A DNA stretch of 64,000 bases from Cryptomeria japonica (GCF_030272615.1 NC_081406.1:191773891-191837890); one strand, 5' to 3'. Positions 11,264 through 23,776 are shown, numbered from the stretch's first letter. A program made the numbers and translations. The notes: generated by a model not told the origin, from the letters alone.

Positions 11264-12896
11264 TGTGATGGGTGAAAAATGGGATAAAGTAGTCTAGGAT
11301 CTAACCTCACTTTCCTCCATACATTGGAATACAAAAGAGCCTAAGGAGATGATTCACTTTGATTAACTCTTGTAAAATAGAGTCAAGGAATACTCTTAAG
11401 GTTTCTATTCCTTTGCTTCTATGAGGGAAAATGAGCTTGATGTAGCAAATGGTAAACTAAGCTAGGGAGATGGATGAAAATTACTATATAAACTGCAATA
11501 ATAGAAAGACACAAAATTGAGACTGAGATATAGTTTATAGGACTAGTAATGAAACTCAGATGTGCACCTGTCACCAAAATCTGAGCCTAATTGAGCTGGA
11601 GCAAGAAGCTAGGCGCCCTGGTCCTAGTTACTATGTTGAACTGCAAATCTAGAAATTGCAAACTGAAGACCTGGGAAGCCAAATTGCCAAAATCTGTCAA
11701 AAAGTGCAAAGGAACAGGGTGCTAGCACCTCGATCCTAGGGATTTGGGGCCTTCTTCTGGATCTAGGCCTATGACTATGAACTCTAGTTTTCTGGAAGAT
11801 CATAGCTCTGTCGGATTTTTGTACCTACACCTGCACCTTGAAAAATTGTGTTTGGGTGGCTATATAGGGTTTTGCCTTAGTCAAACCTCTTGTTTTGGTG
11901 ATCTCCACCTCCACATATAGCCGATGTAATATTGAAATGTGTATGTGCCCTAGAATCTCATGTGTTTGTAAGATCCTAATGAGCTAGAATGCAAATTAGA
12001 GTTCTACTCTATGTTTTGAGTAAAAATACTAAATGAACATAATGTGATTGTAAATGCTTCAAATCACAAATGCAATATGGATCTAAATCAATAATGTAAA
12101 TCTGAAAAACAAATGATGTGAAACTCACATAGAGATATGAAAATAACATGAAACCATACCAAACACTAAGAGAGAGGTACAAGCCAATCAACAATCGGTG
12201 ATCTTATTATTTTTCAATATCTCCTAAGCTTCGATTGATGATGAAAGAGGTTGATGAAGACTTGATGAATGCTTGATTTTCTGATTGTAGACTTCACATA
12301 AACCTACACTTTCACTTCACAAGAGGCTCCTTCAATTGCTAAAGTTGTTGGATCCTTCAAATGAGGAAAGGAAAGGTTATATATATGAAACCCTAACTTT
12401 ATTTTATCATAGGTTGACCTAGAATTGATATAATTTCACACAAATCAAGATTTAAACATTACAACACCACCAAAACATGATCTCGAAATTCAGGGAGAAA
12501 ATGTTGAGACCATGGTGCTGCACCATGGTTCAACTGATTTTTTTCCAAATTTTTAAGGATGCAAGGTTTCATGATTACAAAGCTAATCCTAGCTCAGCAT
12601 GACAATCCAATGTGTTCAGATATGAGAAATCAGGCCTTGAAGATTGAAATAGGACCTTATTAGGGTTTAATTGATTAATTAATTAAAGAATATAAAATAA
12701 AAAAGGGGCACCTTTAGGGTTAAGGGCCCAATTTTATGTGTGGAATGATAAGAGAGGACTTTAGATTTAATTAAATTAATTAATTAAATGCTTAAAGGAA
12801 TATTTAAAATACAAAATACAACACACTAAGGCGAGTGCTAACCTAAGCGTGTAATTGTACAACCCTAATTAAGGGTGTACAATTTACGACGCTACA
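11264..12896 (-). repeat. LTR of a second, related element (minus-strand sense)
   Basis: The right edge is clear. On the minus strand ACTAAAATGGGGGCTAAA is followed by TGTAGCGTCGTAAATTGTAC, the same arrangement of purine tract and LTR start as in the first element. The left edge at 11264 (TGTGATGGG on plus) is chosen because it gives a TG...CA repeat of about 1.6 kb; it is less certain. The matching 5' LTR is not in the window, so this is the 3' LTR of a truncated element. Confidence 0.7.
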
Positions 12897-13624
12897 TTTA
12901 GCCCCCATTTTAGTGGTCACATGACACTACGTGCATATGCAAACTAAAGTATGAAAAAGTAAACATTCATGGGAAAAAGGATATGTCCATAAGATATTGA
13001 TTGAAGCGCCCAATAGCATTTGTAGTACAACATTAGGAACCACATTCCTACAAAACCACATTGTTAGATGAAATCATAAAATCACCTAGATGCTTACTAA
13101 GAGTAATGAAATTCGAGGGTAGCTATATGCCCCCTGTTTCAACTTGCTAATTAGTGATTTTAAATAGGGTATCATGTTTACCACATTTAATTGTGAAGGA
13201 AAATAGATGACAAATGCTCACAACAAGGTTTGATAAAAGATCAAAACTAATGGAGAATCATTTGGTAAGGAAGAGATCTAAATCACAATTCTAACACAAT
13301 CAAGTGTGCAAGAACCGAAGCTCTCTAACACAAGATGCAAAATGCAGAATTAGTGTTTGAAAAATAATTTACCTTTTAAATTGTGTATAGGAGGAAGATA
13401 TCATTATCCAAAGACATCCACCTTCAAGAATAGAGGCAATCTTTGATAAAGATAACATCTTGAAAAAGAAGAGAAGGAAAATAATAATACAAACCTTCTC
13501 CATTATTTTGGAAAAAGTGGATTCTTAGTGAAGGACTACACACTTTCACTAAGGAGAGATTATTCATGAAAGATGTATCATTATAAGAAAAGAATAGGTC
13601 CTAAACAATTATTCTAAGCACATG
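12897..13624 (-). mobile_element. Truncated interior of the second LTR element
   Basis: Starts with the purine tract (minus GGGGGCTAAA) and continues with purine-rich text like that at 2700-2900 of the first element: GATATC and GACATC words, AAGAGAAGAGAAGG, and a GTGGATTCTTAGTGAAGGA-like block matching GGGATTCTTGATGAGGGA near 2881. It breaks off at the foldback array. No gag or pol is present. Confidence 0.65.
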
Positions 13625-14227
13625 AATATATAGGTTTTAGTAACAAATATATCTTACATAATTTGAAATGTAAGAAATTATATTGTGGCCACGTAGTAAG
13701 GACAAGTTACTTTTGTCAACATTAGTTTAATGTGATTATTGTAAGTTAAGATATATTTGTTACTAAAACCTAGAAGCCTTCATATCGACATAGTAATCCT
13801 TGAATAGATCTTATGGTACTCATATTATAATGTCCCTTAGTTCGAGTATGAAATCTTGTACCAAATTTCCTACCCTAAGATATAAGTGTATGAGCATCAA
13901 TTGCCTAGCTAAATTAATTCATTATAAAACACCACAATTACTTTAGTAGCTTCTAGGTCCTTGTGGATAAGTTCATCATGCAGAATGATGACCTCTTTGA
14001 TAACCTGAGAGTGGTCATCCATAGATTTAGATTGGCTATGAGTCCTAGTTGAGGCCCCCCTACACCTTCTAAGACACTTGTTTAACTAAATTAGAAGCAT
14101 GACCAACAACCTCCACCTCCTCCCCAGTAGCACCAGTTTCCTATCACACCCCACTATTCACACAATGGAACATGATGTAACCTACACTCACCTACAATTT
14201 TTTTTTCTTTTTTAATTCATTTTAAAA

Positions 14228-14771
14228 CACTACAATTCCTCATATTCAATAGCTAAATTAATACAAGTTACATTATTTGAAATGTAAGAAATTATATTGT
14301 GCCCATGTAGTAAGGACAAGTTACTTTTGTCAACATTAGTTTGGGATTATTGTAAGAAGATATATTCGTTACTAAAACCTAGAAGCCTTAATATTGACGT
14401 AGTAATCCTTAAAGAGGTCTTAGGGTACTCGTATTATAACGTCCCTTAGTTCAAATAGGAAATCTTGTATTGAAACTCTTACCTTGAGTTATAAACACTT
14501 ATAACTTAGGGTAAGAGTTCCGATACAAGATCTCATATTTGAACTAAGGGACGTTATAATACGAGTACCCTAAGTCCTTTTCAAGGATTACTATGTCGAT
14601 ATTAAGGCTTCTAGGTTTTAGTAACAAATATATCTTAACTTACAATAATCACATTAAACTAATGTTGACAAAAGTAACTTGTCCTTACTACGTGGCCATA
14701 ATATAATTTCTTACATTTCAAATTATGTAACTTGTATTAATTTAGCTATTGAATATGAGTAATTGTGGTGT
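14228..14771. repeat. Long hairpin 1: arms ~270 bp, loop 4 nt
   Basis: The left arm 14228-14494 and right arm 14499-14771 are reverse complements with scattered mismatches. The centre is the tetranucleotide ACAC at 14495-14498. A transcript crossing it would form a near-continuous double-stranded stem, a classic source of small RNAs. Confidence 0.88.
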
Positions 14772-15096
14772 ATAAACTTATAACTTAGGGTAGGAGTTCT
14801 GATACAAGATTTCATATTTGAACTAAGGGACGTTATAATGCGAGTACCCTAAGATCTCTTCAAGGATTACTACGTCGATATTAAGGCTTCTAGGTTTTAG
14901 TAATAAATATATCTTAACTTACAATAATCGCATTAAACTAATATTAAGTTAAGATATATTCATTACTAAAACCTAGAAGCCTTAATATTGACGTAGTAAT
15001 CCTTGAAGAGATCTTAGGGTACTCATATTATAATGTCACTTAGTTCAAATATGAAATCTTGTATCAAAACTCCTACCCTAAGTTATAAGTGTATAC
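14771..15096. repeat. Long hairpin 2: arms ~150 bp, loop 23 nt
   Basis: The arm 14771-14921 (reverse unit) faces 14945-15096 (forward unit), with 14922-14944 as the loop. The arms share the CTAGGTTTTAGTAATAAATA / ACCTAGAAGCC region and the TTATAACTTAGGG end. It is built from the same unit as hairpin 1 but shorter. Confidence 0.85.
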
Positions 15097-15390
15097 ACCA
15101 CAATTACTCATATTTCAATAGCTAAATTAATACAAGTTACATAATTTGAAATGTAAGAAATTATAGTGTGGCCACTTAGTAAGGACAAGTTACCTTTGTC
15201 AACATTAGTTTAATGTGATTATTGTAAGCTAAGATATAGTCATCACTAAAAACTAGAAGCCTTAATATCAACATAGTAACCCTTTAAGAGATCTTATGGT
15301 ACTCGTATTATAACGTCCCTTAGTTCAAATATGAAATCTTGTTTCAAAACTCATACCTTAAGTTATAAGTGTATGACCAACTTATTCACA

Positions 15391-15809
15391 AGGACCTAGG
15401 TTGGTTTGGCTTCAGTCCCTGTCTTGTTTGTTTTTGTTTGTTTTTTTGTCATTGTTGTTGGTCGGTTGTCGGTCTTAGTTTGTTTCTTTCTTTTAGCAAT
15501 AATTTGATTCAAAGGGTTTCTAGGCCCCTTAAAAACTCATTTTACCTAATAAAAAACTTATACTTAATTCACACATCTGTTGAAAGATTCACTATATGAC
15601 AAATATACATGATAGTGATAAACATAAATTTCTTCCCAAATCTTATGGATTTTAACCAAGTATATCATGCTTTTTAAATTGTTGTACCTAGACCAAATTA
15701 CACATTAAAATTTTGTAGCGAGGATTTACCATGTATTTAAAAATTTGATTATTGTCCACATGCAAATGGTTGATAAATGAAGTAAAAGATAGTTGTGTTA
15801 ATGTTAATG
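15391..15809. other. Intergenic, nothing identified
   Basis: AT-rich text with TTTG-type simple runs near 15425-15460. A 76-codon plus frame at 15369 begins inside the foldback unit and is hydrophobic low-complexity sequence, so I do not call it. Confidence 0.5.
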
Positions 15810-16095
15810 GGGTATATTAGCTAACTTGATACATCTAGTTAGTTGGGTTTACTTAGGGTATTTACTTTTTGAGTCTCGAGTCATATGATAAGTTTCATAA
15901 TCCTATGTTGTCTTGTGTCTCACCCTTTCTTATATAAAGAGGGTTTCTCTTGTACATTAATAAATTAGTATTGTATATTTATATTATTTGATACAATAGA
16001 ATTATTCTCTCATTTTTTGGGTCTCTCTTAAATGTTTTCATTGGAGCTCCTTGATCTTGGCTGGCTATGTTCATATCCAAATATGACATTGGATT
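15810..16095 (+). repeat. Copia-type LTR fragment, copy A
   Basis: Shares a run of blocks with 26866-27150 in the same orientation: TAGTTAGTTGGGTTTACTTAGGG, then TTTTTGAGTCTCRAGT, TATGTTGTCTTGTGTCTCACCC, TTATTCWCTCATT and TGGCTAT. The order (TATAAAGAGGG-like promoter, then a short leader ending in ATTATTCTCTCA) is typical of the 3' part of Copia LTRs. No primer site follows, so it is a remnant. Confidence 0.55.
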
Positions 16096-17205
16096 GAATA
16101 TAATGATATTTCTAATTGTTTTTCTTTTTGGAGATCTAGGTTTTAAATCTTGTATATCTTTAAAAAGTTGAATAAATTTTTCTCTTACATCAAATGATGA
16201 CTTAAACAATAAAAAAATTGAGAGAGATATTTTATTATAGGGGGTCCTCTTTGTGGCTTTATATTATATGTATATTTTGGATTTTGATAGAGAAAATATG
16301 AGTTCACTATTAAGTTTAGAGCACTTGAGAAAGTCATTTTTCTCTTTTATTTAATCCAAATCAGGCATAAGAGGCCAAATCTACAAGTATTTGAAGGAAG
16401 GGTTTCTTGTTGGGTATCTACAAATGACTCATTTTTAGGGCCATTTTAGAGAAAAAATGACAATTCTATTACATTTTAAGGCCCAAAAAACTATAAATTG
16501 ACTATTAAATCATCAAGATTAAATAATTTTACCTTGGGCCACTAGGAATTTTCCCCCCTTTCTTCATCATATATGTAGTCACGGTATAAAGAATTTTTTC
16601 GTAGAATCTTTTTATCCTACATTGGAGTAGGCGTCATACAAAGGTATATTAATTTTAGTTCTTTTTAAACAAAATATTTTTTATAATTATTAAAAAATTA
16701 AAGTTATATACGTACAAGGAATATTCCATGAATCTACAACTCGTGTTGTAAATATGGTCGATCTAGCTTCATTTATAATAACATCTTAAAAAAAATTCTA
16801 AAATGGTCTATAAACATTTTGCATTGCTGTGAATCTTCATAACTTATAGGCCCCTCTTTAAGTGGGCACACCACCTAGGGGTGTGGCCTACCTGCCCTCC
16901 CCCATAGTTTTATAACCCTCCACTTCATAACATAGTTGCTAATAATTTGGCATATCCACTAACTTTGGGAACTATTAAAACATAATCTTATTAGGGCTCA
17001 TACCCTTAAAACATTTATACATTTTTCCAATATAAGGTTGTAAATCCTTATGCTTAATATATGATTTATAAGACATATTCTATTTAATAATTAATACTAT
17101 GATAATGATTACATTATTAATTATTTACAAATTGTTGTTTTGGATATGTGTGAATAATACCTCTTTGGGAATTTTTCCACCCCTTGTCCTATATATAAGG
17201 ATGTC
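16096..17205. other. Intergenic, nothing identified
   Basis: AT-rich, no frame of interest and no clear repeat partner in the window. ACCTAGGGGTGTGGCC near 16872 recalls the G/C-rich LTR subrepeats of the first element but is too short to assign. Confidence 0.5.
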
Positions 17206-18165
17206 TGTTGGAATCAAGGAACACTGAGAAGGGGGGGGGGGTGTTGAATCAATGTTCTACCAGTTATCAATTTTTCTGATCTTACTTTAAACCACTAGAA
17301 GCAAATGCATGAAATTGAAATGTATAAACTCAAAACAACCAACCACAAAATCATAACACCAAGATTTTTACGTGGAAACCTAAATGGGAAAAACCACGGT
17401 GGGATTTGAACCCACAATATTATTCCACTATGGCCAGTAGAAAAACAATATTACATGAGGGGGAATACACAAGCATTCAGGCACACTGCCTAGAGCTCAC
17501 TGCTCAATTACAATAAGGGAAACAACCCCGGAAGGCTCACTACCTTACAGATCATCTACAATGATTAAATACAATGAAAGAACTCCAAAATAGCATCTAA
17601 CAATGCCTGGATGAGTTTCGGTTAAGTGCCAAATCTATGACTGTAGCTACTATGCAACTCTACTTTGTTTTCTGTCTTAGTCAGCTACCGGATCAAGAAT
17701 GTGCTCATGAAACTATGCTACAAAGGATTATTGATCACCACTCATTCGCATATCAATCATACCACACATCAAAAAGATCTTCTTCTCCGTTCTTATATAT
17801 CCACAATCACAAAAGAGATCATTCGCCAAGTTGGCCTGCTAATGTAACGTGTAGTCGTATGTCGGCTTAACCAGATCACTAAAGACAAATGCAGATTGCC
17901 AAATTGATGATAAAATGATGTCTCTATGTCAACCCAATCATCCCATACACGATTCATGATACCGCAATCACCGGAAAGCTTTCAGACCAAAATTGCTCTG
18001 CTCAGCTTGAATTATCGGTTAACTGGCTACTGATTCACATCCGCTTCCGGATATCAAGATCTGTAATTATTGGATAGAATTTTCAAGAAGAGTTTCCATC
18101 AATGACAACCCTAAACCACTAATCAAGCATTGATAGCCACCAGATGAGTGTCAATTGTTCCAATA
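17206..18165 (-). repeat. Copia LTR (3' LTR, minus-strand sense)
   Basis: The plus-strand left edge is TGTTGG at 17206. The right edge (CCAATA, mutated from CCAACA) meets a purine tract, CCAAAGGGAGA on the minus strand. The first ~180 bases in element sense match the LTR at 23818-25092 (GACACTCATYYGGTGGCTAT, CTTGATTAGTGRTTTAGGGT, ACAGATCTTGATATCCGGAA), then the two diverge. They are related subfamilies rather than twin LTRs. Confidence 0.75.
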
Positions 18166-18176
18166 TCTCCCTTTGG
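18166..18176 (-). other. Copia polypurine tract
   Basis: CCAAAGGGAGA on the minus strand, directly before the LTR start. A second purine run, CAAAGGGGGAGAG, lies just upstream at about 18329-18341. Confidence 0.6.
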
Positions 18177-18474
18177 AATTAATGACAACACTCATGAAAA
18201 ATGGCCAAGTGTTGAAAACCTATACACCGAATCAAAATTGCTAAGGCTCTACCTTAGACAAAGAATTCTAAAACCTGTAACATGCTCTGTACATTACACT
18301 CTTCTACTATACATTTTTCACCTTTACTCTCCCCCTTTGACAACAATGCCAAAGATGGGGTGTTGTCCAAAACTTATATACATAGATATCTACTAGAGAC
18401 TTTCCAAGAATTGGAAGATATCAACAAAAATGGTCTTCAAAAATCCTAGGTGAGTGTCCCACCCACTCTTCAAG

Positions 18475-20728
18475 TTATCCAAAAGTATGGTGAATGCACT
18501 GAAAACATATGCATGAATCGCCACCCTTCAGTTCAGATGGAACAGGTTGTCCCATAGCCTTCAGACAGTCAACCTTATTACTTAACATGGTGTCCAATCG
18601 GAAGGCAATCAATTTACAGAGTTCACCAACTCTCCTCAAAATTCTATCCTTATCTGCATTAAGGCTCAAGATCTGATCATTGAGAGCCATTATCTACCCT
18701 TCTACATTGCTGGTAAGGGATACATTAGGATCAAAAGATTGTGAAATACCAACAAGTTTACCCCGACAAACACTTATTTTCTTGTCTATGTCTACTGTGA
18801 ACTTTAGCAAAATAAGACAAGACTTATATATTTTACCGCCTTCTGCCAATGCATCTAAAATAGTCTGCAGACCTTTCTTCAATCTCACTCTATCATCTTC
18901 TATCATTTTTTGGAATGTTTGCATTCTTACCTCCTTAAATCTATCCAAAACCCGCTTAGTAGTAGACTTCTCCAAAGAATCAAAATTGGTAATTACATTG
19001 TTAATCAATTGTAATAATTTATCAGAGGGACTAGAATTGGGATTAGGTTGCACTTCCAGAACCACCTTCTGTAACACATCAATAGACATCAAAATAAGCT
19101 TTTTGTCTTCGGATTTTGATTTGACCAAATATTGATTGGTCTGAGCTTGAACAACTGTTGCAAGCATTAGCTTCTTAGCAGGAGACATTTGACCAAGATT
19201 TAGAGGACCATCAAGATTGATAGAGATTTGGGGTAGGGTCCTTGTGACTTTGATTGGAGGAGTGTCAATTGCTGGATCAACAACTCCCTTCCCTTTATCT
19301 ACCTCTGCATCTCGCACTTCTGACTTTTCAGGCTCCTTTACCTCGACACCATCCCCTTTATCCTATGCATCGGTGTTGCCACTTGGTGCAGTATCATCCT
19401 TTTGGATCTCAAAAACTTCTCCAACATTATCTACCACTGGAGGATTTGTATTGTTCTCAGCATCAAGTGTTGCATTGCCTTGGTCTTCCGGATGCTCCTC
19501 AGTCTGAGTTTCATCCTTTTGATCACCAGAGACACCTTCCTTAAATTTTGGATAGGAAGTTTGAACTGCATCACTAAAGGGGTTGTTCTTCATGATTCTT
19601 CTCCAGATATCCCCAGTCTCCTTCCTCTCCTCTTCAAATCTTCCAATCATCAACATGTTCACCATATTTTTGCTTCTGAATTCTTTCTTATTAGATTCCT
19701 CAATGAGCCTTTTGGCTTCATCTTGGGAGACACAGGTGCAAACATTAATCAGTTCCCTTTAATTCATTTCCTTATCAATTTTTCTAGTAGTCAATCTTCT
19801 TGCATCAATAATATTATATAGATCCTTAGGGATACTACGCCTCAAATTTAGTCAAAGTTTTTCTAAAGTTATATAAATACAAAACAACTGCATCTTCAAC
19901 TTTTCTCTTATCTGGCTCATCCAAATTCTCATAATATACTCCAATATTTTTCAGATTTCCATAAACAATTATCTCATCAATCAATTGATCTATTGTCAAT
20001 GGAGGAACAAATGTATATTTACCTTGCTGATCACCAAATTCAAGATCTTTGTCAAGTTGGGTTCTAATCTTCCTTCCCCTCTTGGGTCTTCCGATAAGGG
20101 CAGGTTCAAATTTAACCTTCTTACTCTACTCCATACCACCAGATTGTAGTTTCCTCACAACTCTAACAAACTATCCTTTCTTCTTGGCCTTAACTGCTTC
20201 TTCCTCTGACTCAGTCTCAGAGGTCACCAGAGATACAACAACATAGGTTCATTTAGTCTTCTCCTTTTTCTTCAAAATTCCCTTTTCGGATGAGCTCTGT
20301 CCTGAAGATGGTACTACCAGAGCAGGGGAAGAATTGGTCTCTTTTGGCTTGGCTTTAGAGGGAACCAGTTTGACCTTAGGATTATTGGCTTCCTCCTTAG
20401 CCTTCATCTGTGCATGTTTCTCCCTAGCCCGCTTCACCATCTCCTAGGTGAATCCCATCTGCACTGCCACTTCCTCAACCATCTTGGATACTTTCCTCTT
20501 CCTTGCAGTTGCAGGAGTTGTGAACTATTTGTGCAACTCTAGGTCTTTCTCCTTAAATGTACCAAATCTCTCTTCTTTCTCATCAACTAGTTGACTCAAT
20601 ATATGTTGAACATAAACATCAAGGGTAATAGCATCAACTTCGTAACCCATCGAAAGAATCCACACAATCCTTGGCTCAACTACTTCCATTAAACATTGAT
20701 GAAGGAATTTTCTTGGGTTATTATACAA
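18475..20728 (-). pseudogene. Large decayed accessory protein of a Copia-like element, unknown function
   Basis: On the minus strand several adjacent open pieces read in one direction: 20728-20525 (67 codons), 20440-20249 (63), 19665-19363 (100), 19317-18694 (207) and 18690-18475 (71), separated by stops and shifts. The content is consistent: an aromatic N-terminal piece (VVEPRIVWILSMGYEV), a Lys/Ala-rich charged linker, an acidic Asn/Thr-rich segment, then a helical C-terminal 200 residues with coiled-coil-like heptads. No Gag knuckle, protease or polymerase motif is present. It ends 310 bp before the purine tract, so it replaces pol in this element. Similar accessory proteins occur in large non-autonomous plant retroelements. 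I cannot name the family. Confidence 0.5.
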
Positions 20729-20754
20729 AGAGAAAAGCCTACTGGTGCTACAAT

Positions 20755-22511
20755 AAGTGACTGAGAAAGATAGTGGAAAGTGAAAAAGTGAAGGTTGATG
20801 AGGATTATAGAAAAGAGATCAGAGCATGTGGATATGATGATGCTCAGTACATTGTTAAGAATCCTATTCAATCTGATCTGGTAGAGATTGATAATCTAGA
20901 TGTTGCTGCTATCGGCAAAGAGGTGTAGGAAATTGGAAATCAGAACAATCAGAAAACTTCGAGGTATGTAAGATTGAATCACTCAGAAAATCAGATTATT
21001 GGTGATAAAAATAAAGGTGTGATGACTAGAAGGTTAGCTGCTGAAGAGGTATGTTTGATTTCTAAAATTGAACCTAAAGATGTTGTTGAGGCTTGCAAAG
21101 ATGAAAATTGGATGGGAGCTATGGAAGAAGAATTAGATCGGATTGAGAAGAATAACACATGGGAGCTTGTGCCTAGACCTAAAGATAAGAATGTGATTGG
21201 TAATAAATGGGTATTCAAGAATAAATTGAATGAAGCTAGTGAAGTTGCCAGGAATAAAGCAAGACTGGTATGCAAAGGGTATTCACAGAAAGAAGGAATT
21301 GATTATGAGGAGACTTTTCCTCCGGTGGCCAAACTTGAATCTATTACACTGTTGCTTTCATATGTTGCTTATAAAGATTTCAAGGTATATCAAATGGATG
21401 TCAAATCTACCTTTTTGAATGGTGATCTTGAGGAAGAAGTCTACATTGAGAAACTTGATGGATTTTCATTATTAGATGATGGTGACATGGTATGTAAACT
21501 AAAGAAATCTCTTTATGGATTGAAACAAGCCCCTAGAGCCCGGTATGCTAGATTGGATAAGTATTTACTGAAATTGGGATTTAATAAAGGGACTGCTGAT
21601 AGTAACCTGTATTTTAAGATTGAAAATGATAACATCTTGATTGTTGAAGTCTTTGTTGATGATATCATCTTTGGAGGTGATGATGACTTAAGCATTAAGT
21701 TTGTCAGTGATATGCATAAAGAATTTGAGATGTCCATGATAGGTGAGATGAAATTTTTCTTAGGTTTGTAGATTTCACAAACCGGGAAAGGTATTTTTAT
21801 ATCTCAAACTAAATATGTGAAGGAATTACTGAATAAGTTTGGGTTGGATGACTCCAAACCAGTTGGAACTCCTATGGTGACTAGTTGCAAATTGTCTAAG
21901 AATGATGAATCTCTGAAAGCTAATCAGAGCTTGTACAAATCTATGGTTGGAGGACTGCTATATCTTACTCTGACTAGGCTAGACATTATGCATGCTGTGT
22001 GCATGGCTACTAGATATCAAGCTAATCCAAAAGAGAGTCATGCCACTATTGTGAAAAGGATATTCAAATACTTGAAGGGAACTGGGGATTATGGTTTATG
22101 GTATCTGAGGAATGATGATTTCATGTTATGTGCTTACACTGATGCTGATTTGGTTGGTGATGTTGATGTCTAGAAGAGTACCTCTGGTGGAGCATTAACT
22201 GCACTCAGGTAGTTTGGATGAAGCAAATATTGAAGGATATTAGAATTATCTATGATGAGCCTACTGTCATATACTGTGATAATTCTAGTGCTATTGACAT
22301 GTCAAAGAATACGGTGCAACATTCAAAGACTAAACATGTATCAATCAAATATCATTACTTGAGAGAACAAGTCAGTGAAGAGAAAGTGAAGTTAGAGTAT
22401 GTATCTACAAAGGAACAAATTGCTGATATTTTCACTAAGCCTTTTCCTACAGATACATTTGTCTACTTGAGAGACAAGTTAGGGGTATCCACACCTCCTG
22501 AGGAGAACTAG
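20755..22511 (+). pseudogene. pol: Copia polyprotein remnant: reverse transcriptase and RNase H
   Basis: A plus-strand frame reads through the Copia reverse transcriptase: [20 protein letters not shown], the block around [11 protein letters not shown], the [18 protein letters not shown] block, [10 protein letters not shown], and the catalytic FVDDIIF at about 21652-21672. A stop at 21769 interrupts the 265-codon frame; 21817-22173 continues (KPVGTPMVT, YKSMVGGLLYLT). 22218-22511 holds the RNase H end with YCDNSSAIDMSKN and the tail KTKHVSIKYHYLREQ / EQIADIFTKP. Earlier stops (for example about 20926) and the lack of protease and integrase show a truncated dead copy. These motifs are diagnostic of Ty1/Copia. 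It faces the Copia pieces on both sides. Confidence 0.92.
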
Positions 22512-22810
22512 ATGCATTGAGTTGCATCAATCCGGTGGACTTCACAGTCTTATCTCTTTATCCAGATTGATGAGTTGATACTACTCCTCTAGTGGAGTAG
22601 TCTGGTTATGTGTTTTAGGGGGAGAGATTCATGTTTCTATTTTGGGGGAAAGAGAGTTTGGTTATCTGTTTTGAGATTTTTGGCATTGTTGTAAAAGGGG
22701 GAGAGATGCATGTGAAAAACTGTTTTATCTGCTTGATCTTAGGAGAGTTTGTTGGAGATGTTTCTTTCTTTGCATTGATTGTTTTTCACATTCATATGTT
22801 GCCATCAATG

Positions 22811-22824
22811 CCAAAGGGGGAGAT
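22811..22824 (+). other. Copia polypurine tract
   Basis: CCAAAGGGGGAGAT directly precedes TGTTGG, the LTR start, about 300 bp after the end of RNase H. This is the usual Copia arrangement. Confidence 0.8.
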
Positions 22825-23168
22825 TGTTGGAAATTGTTGCTGCTAGGATATGTTGTTGTCATTGATGTCAACATATTCTTGTGAATTGCTCCGATGATTG
22901 CAGATTGAGAAGATCTTATGATCTGGTTTGCAATGTTTTTTTTTATCAGTACTTTGTAGAGTTCAGTATTTCCTCTGGTATATTCCGGTGTGATCAGATC
23001 TTATTCTGAATTTGTGGGAGATTGTTTGGGATGGTCTTGTGTATCTTCATTTCAGATGGTCCAAGATTTGGTGCTCCACAAGTTATCTTTCTTTGTGACA
23101 GTTGCTGATTGGATGTGTTCTTGAGTTTTTAGATGTTGATAGATGAAGATTTGATAAGTGGTATCAGA
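22825..23168 (+). repeat. Truncated Copia 3' LTR (plus sense)
   Basis: Starts TGTTGG and shares long blocks with the reverse complement of 23818-25092: GGTGTGATCAGATCTTRTTCT, GGGAGATTGTTTGGGATGG, TCTTGTGTATCTTCATTTCA and GATGAAGATTTGATAAGTGG. The similarity stops near 23168, so the 3' part of the LTR is missing. Confidence 0.8.
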
Positions 23169-23337
23169 TATTGGTCATAGGTTCAAACCCCTTTCTTACA
23201 TTAGGGGGGATTGTTGCAAGGTGTGTGCCCTTGGTCTCCTTGTGTTGTGCAGTGCAGTGCTTGAGTTTGTGACATAGCTTAACCACCTCCTGTGGATTCT
23301 ATAAGTCTAGTGGTTGTATCGAGCAATCACAGTGTTG
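23169..23337. other. Junction sequence between two inverted Copia copies
   Basis: About 170 bp that match neither neighbour. It contains a purine run (TTAGGGGGGATTGTTG, about 23203-23218) that looks like another purine-tract/LTR edge, so a third fragment may be present. Confidence 0.4.
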
Positions 23338-23776
23338 TTTGATCATTCACCTTAGCCATGAAAGACTATATGTTCTCATCTTCTCCCATCTTCAACATCT
23401 CATACTTTCCTTTCAAACTCTGCATCTTAGCAACTTTCACTTGTTTGTCTCCTTCATAAATAATTTCAAGCTTCTCCCAGATCTCATGTGTGGTTTGAAG
23501 TCCCATTACATTTGTCATCTCTGAATCAGTCAAGGCACTAAGAAATGCTTCCTTCGCTCTAATATTATGTTCAGCTTCCTTGATCTCATCTGCAGTAACC
23601 GGTCCATTCATAGGAGCATAATAGGAATTCTTTGTAATCTTCCAGTAATCTTCTCCAAGACATTTCAAGTGCACTTCCATTTGGTTCTTCCATATAGCAT
23701 AATTACTTCTATCAAATCTTAGAATGTCCTTAAAGATAACACTTCCAGTTCTAGTTTCCATCTTGGGTCTCCTCAA
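23338..23776 (-). pseudogene. gag: Copia Gag, N-terminal part
   Basis: A minus-strand frame of 136 codons has the plant Copia Gag pattern: FDRSNYAIWKNQMEVHLK, then EIWEKLEIIYEGDKQVK, then KMQSLKGKYEMLKMGEDENI. These match the GAG-preintegrase/UBN2-type N-terminal domain in family knowledge. A TAG follows at 23366, and the frame continues briefly (SFMAKVND) until the sequence breaks at about 23338. It lies 40 bp downstream of a canonical primer site and the 5' LTR, so the order LTR, primer site, gag is intact while all of pol is lost. Confidence 0.85.

Larger units (their letters stand above)
13625..15390. repeat. Foldback array: about six copies of a ~240-bp unit in both orientations
   Basis: The unit runs from GAAATGTAAGAAATTATA through GGACAAGTTACTTTTGTC, AAGATATATTTGTTACTAAA, GTACTCGTATTATAACGTCC and ACCCTAAGTTATAAGTGTAT. 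Forward copies lie at about 13655-13885, 14228-14494, 14945-15096 (partial) and 15140-15376. Reverse copies lie at 14499-14771 and 14771-14921 (partial). Outer flanks are also inverted: CTTCTAGGTCCTTGTGGATA near 13951 against TATTCACAAGGACCTAGG near 15383. No open frame exceeds 80 codons. It looks like a rearranged foldback or MITE-type element that has copied itself locally. Confidence 0.88.
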
